The notes beneath the pieces are model-generated. The model had not been told where the DNA came from. It worked only from the letters and a program-made list of their open reading frames with translations, and did not search any database. Below, one piece after another: positions 12,949 through 13,354 of a stretch of DNA of 13,354 nt (position 1 is its first letter; the number at the start of each line of letters is the position of its first letter). The stretch comes from CAZFLM01 sp964519955 (lineage in GTDB: Bacteria > Armatimonadota > Chthonomonadetes > Chthonomonadales > CAJBBX01), in the NCBI GenBank assembly GCA_964519955.1, contig CAZFLM010000127.1:1-13354 (forward strand). The letters are read 5' to 3'. Both the position numbers and the translations under genes were made by a program.

Positions 12949-13354
12949 ATGTCCGCCACGCGGATCGAGTCCGTCATCCCGATGGTCGTCGAGCAGAGCG
13001 CTCGCGGTGAGCGCGCCTACGACATCTACTCCCGCCTGCTGAAGGATCGGGTCATCTTCATCGGGGACGCGATCGAGGACAACATCGCCAACCTGATCAT
13101 CGCCGAGCTGCTCTACCTCGAGCGCGAGGATCCGGACAGCGACATCGACCTCTACATCAACTCGCCCGGCGGCAGCGTGTCGGCCGGTCTGGCCATCTAC
13201 GACACGATGCAGATCGTCAAGCCGGACGTGGCGACCATCTGCGTCGGTTGGGCCGCCTCCATGGGTGCGGTGCTGCGGGCCCGCGGCGCGAAAGGCAAGC
13301 GGTTCGCCCAGCCGAACGCCCGCAACATGAATCACCAAGTCGCCAGCGGCTATC
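12949..13354 (+). CDS. clpP: ATP-dependent Clp protease proteolytic subunit (partial, 5' part)
   Basis: ClpP forms a two-ring barrel that degrades proteins unfolded by ClpX or ClpA/C. Only the first 135 residues lie in the window. IPMVVEQSARGERAYDIYSR (10-29) and LYINSPGGSVSAG (68-80) are typical, as is AASMGA (102-107) with catalytic S104. H129 in the MNHQV stretch is at the expected distance of 25 residues; the catalytic Asp lies beyond the end. AAGGAGA stands 5 bases before the ATG. The stretch from about residue 101 is unusual: the common GQAASM is GWAASM, LLAAG is LRARG, LPN is QPN, and IMIHQ is NMNHQ, placing polar or charged residues where hydrophobic ones are normal. The first 98 residues follow the family closely. 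Confidence 0.95.
   Translation, partial: MSATRIESVIPMVVEQSARGERAYDIYSRLLKDRVIFIGDAIEDNIANLIIAELLYLEREDPDSDIDLYINSPGGSVSAGLAIYDTMQIVKPDVATICVGWAASMGAVLRARGAKGKRFAQPNARNMNHQVASGY

Noticed and set aside
11293..13338. 681-codon minus-strand open frame
   Set aside because: Antisense shadow of tig and clpP.

Overview
The window is GC-rich bacterial DNA, probably from an uncultured, metagenome-assembled organism, since a 100-N scaffold gap occupies 8-107. A secreted beta-barrel protein ending in Phe (4000-4596) implies an outer membrane. A 3D-domain cell-wall protein next to ksgA recalls the yabE-rnmV-ksgA order of Firmicutes. A diderm of the Terrabacteria side, such as Armatimonadota, would fit both, but this is inference and no rRNA is present to settle it.

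Layout. 1-400: no gene, only the scaffold gap and an array of a roughly 45-76 bp GC-rich hairpin repeat. 401-6646: exported carbohydrate-active enzymes, namely an NPCBM-GH36 alpha-galactosidase (minus strand) divergent from a GH16 beta-glycanase, then a beta-barrel protein, a two-TM coiled-coil protein (DUF1003-like) and a clan-A-like glycosidase. 6647-8405: a well-formed sigma70-type promoter, a 3D/DPBB cell-wall protein, a strong terminator and ksgA (rsmA). 8406-8679: a convergent intergenic region with a second repeat family, a further copy of the hairpin repeat and a 17-bp perfect hairpin. 8680-9039 (minus): an unrecognised 119-aa protein. 9218-11400: an exported lysozyme-like protein overlapping a TPR protein by ATGA. 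11401-13354: a TTGACT-N18-TAGAAT promoter, a 140-nt leader containing an intrinsic terminator, trigger factor (tig), and the 5' part of clpP running off the end.

How the genes work together. The left half looks like extracellular polysaccharide breakdown, with alpha-galactosyl removal plus endo-acting enzymes and a possible envelope component. The middle and right are housekeeping: cell-wall remodelling, 16S rRNA dimethylation, nascent-chain folding and proteolysis.

Most of the unusual content is non-coding. The hairpin repeat has inverted and direct copies, a constant loop and a compensatory base-pair change. A terminator lies inside the tig leader. One Shine-Dalgarno sequence is completely paired in a hairpin. 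ksgA has no Shine-Dalgarno, and its last residues are encoded by a dispersed repeat. No tRNA, rRNA, CRISPR array, transposase or integrase was seen.
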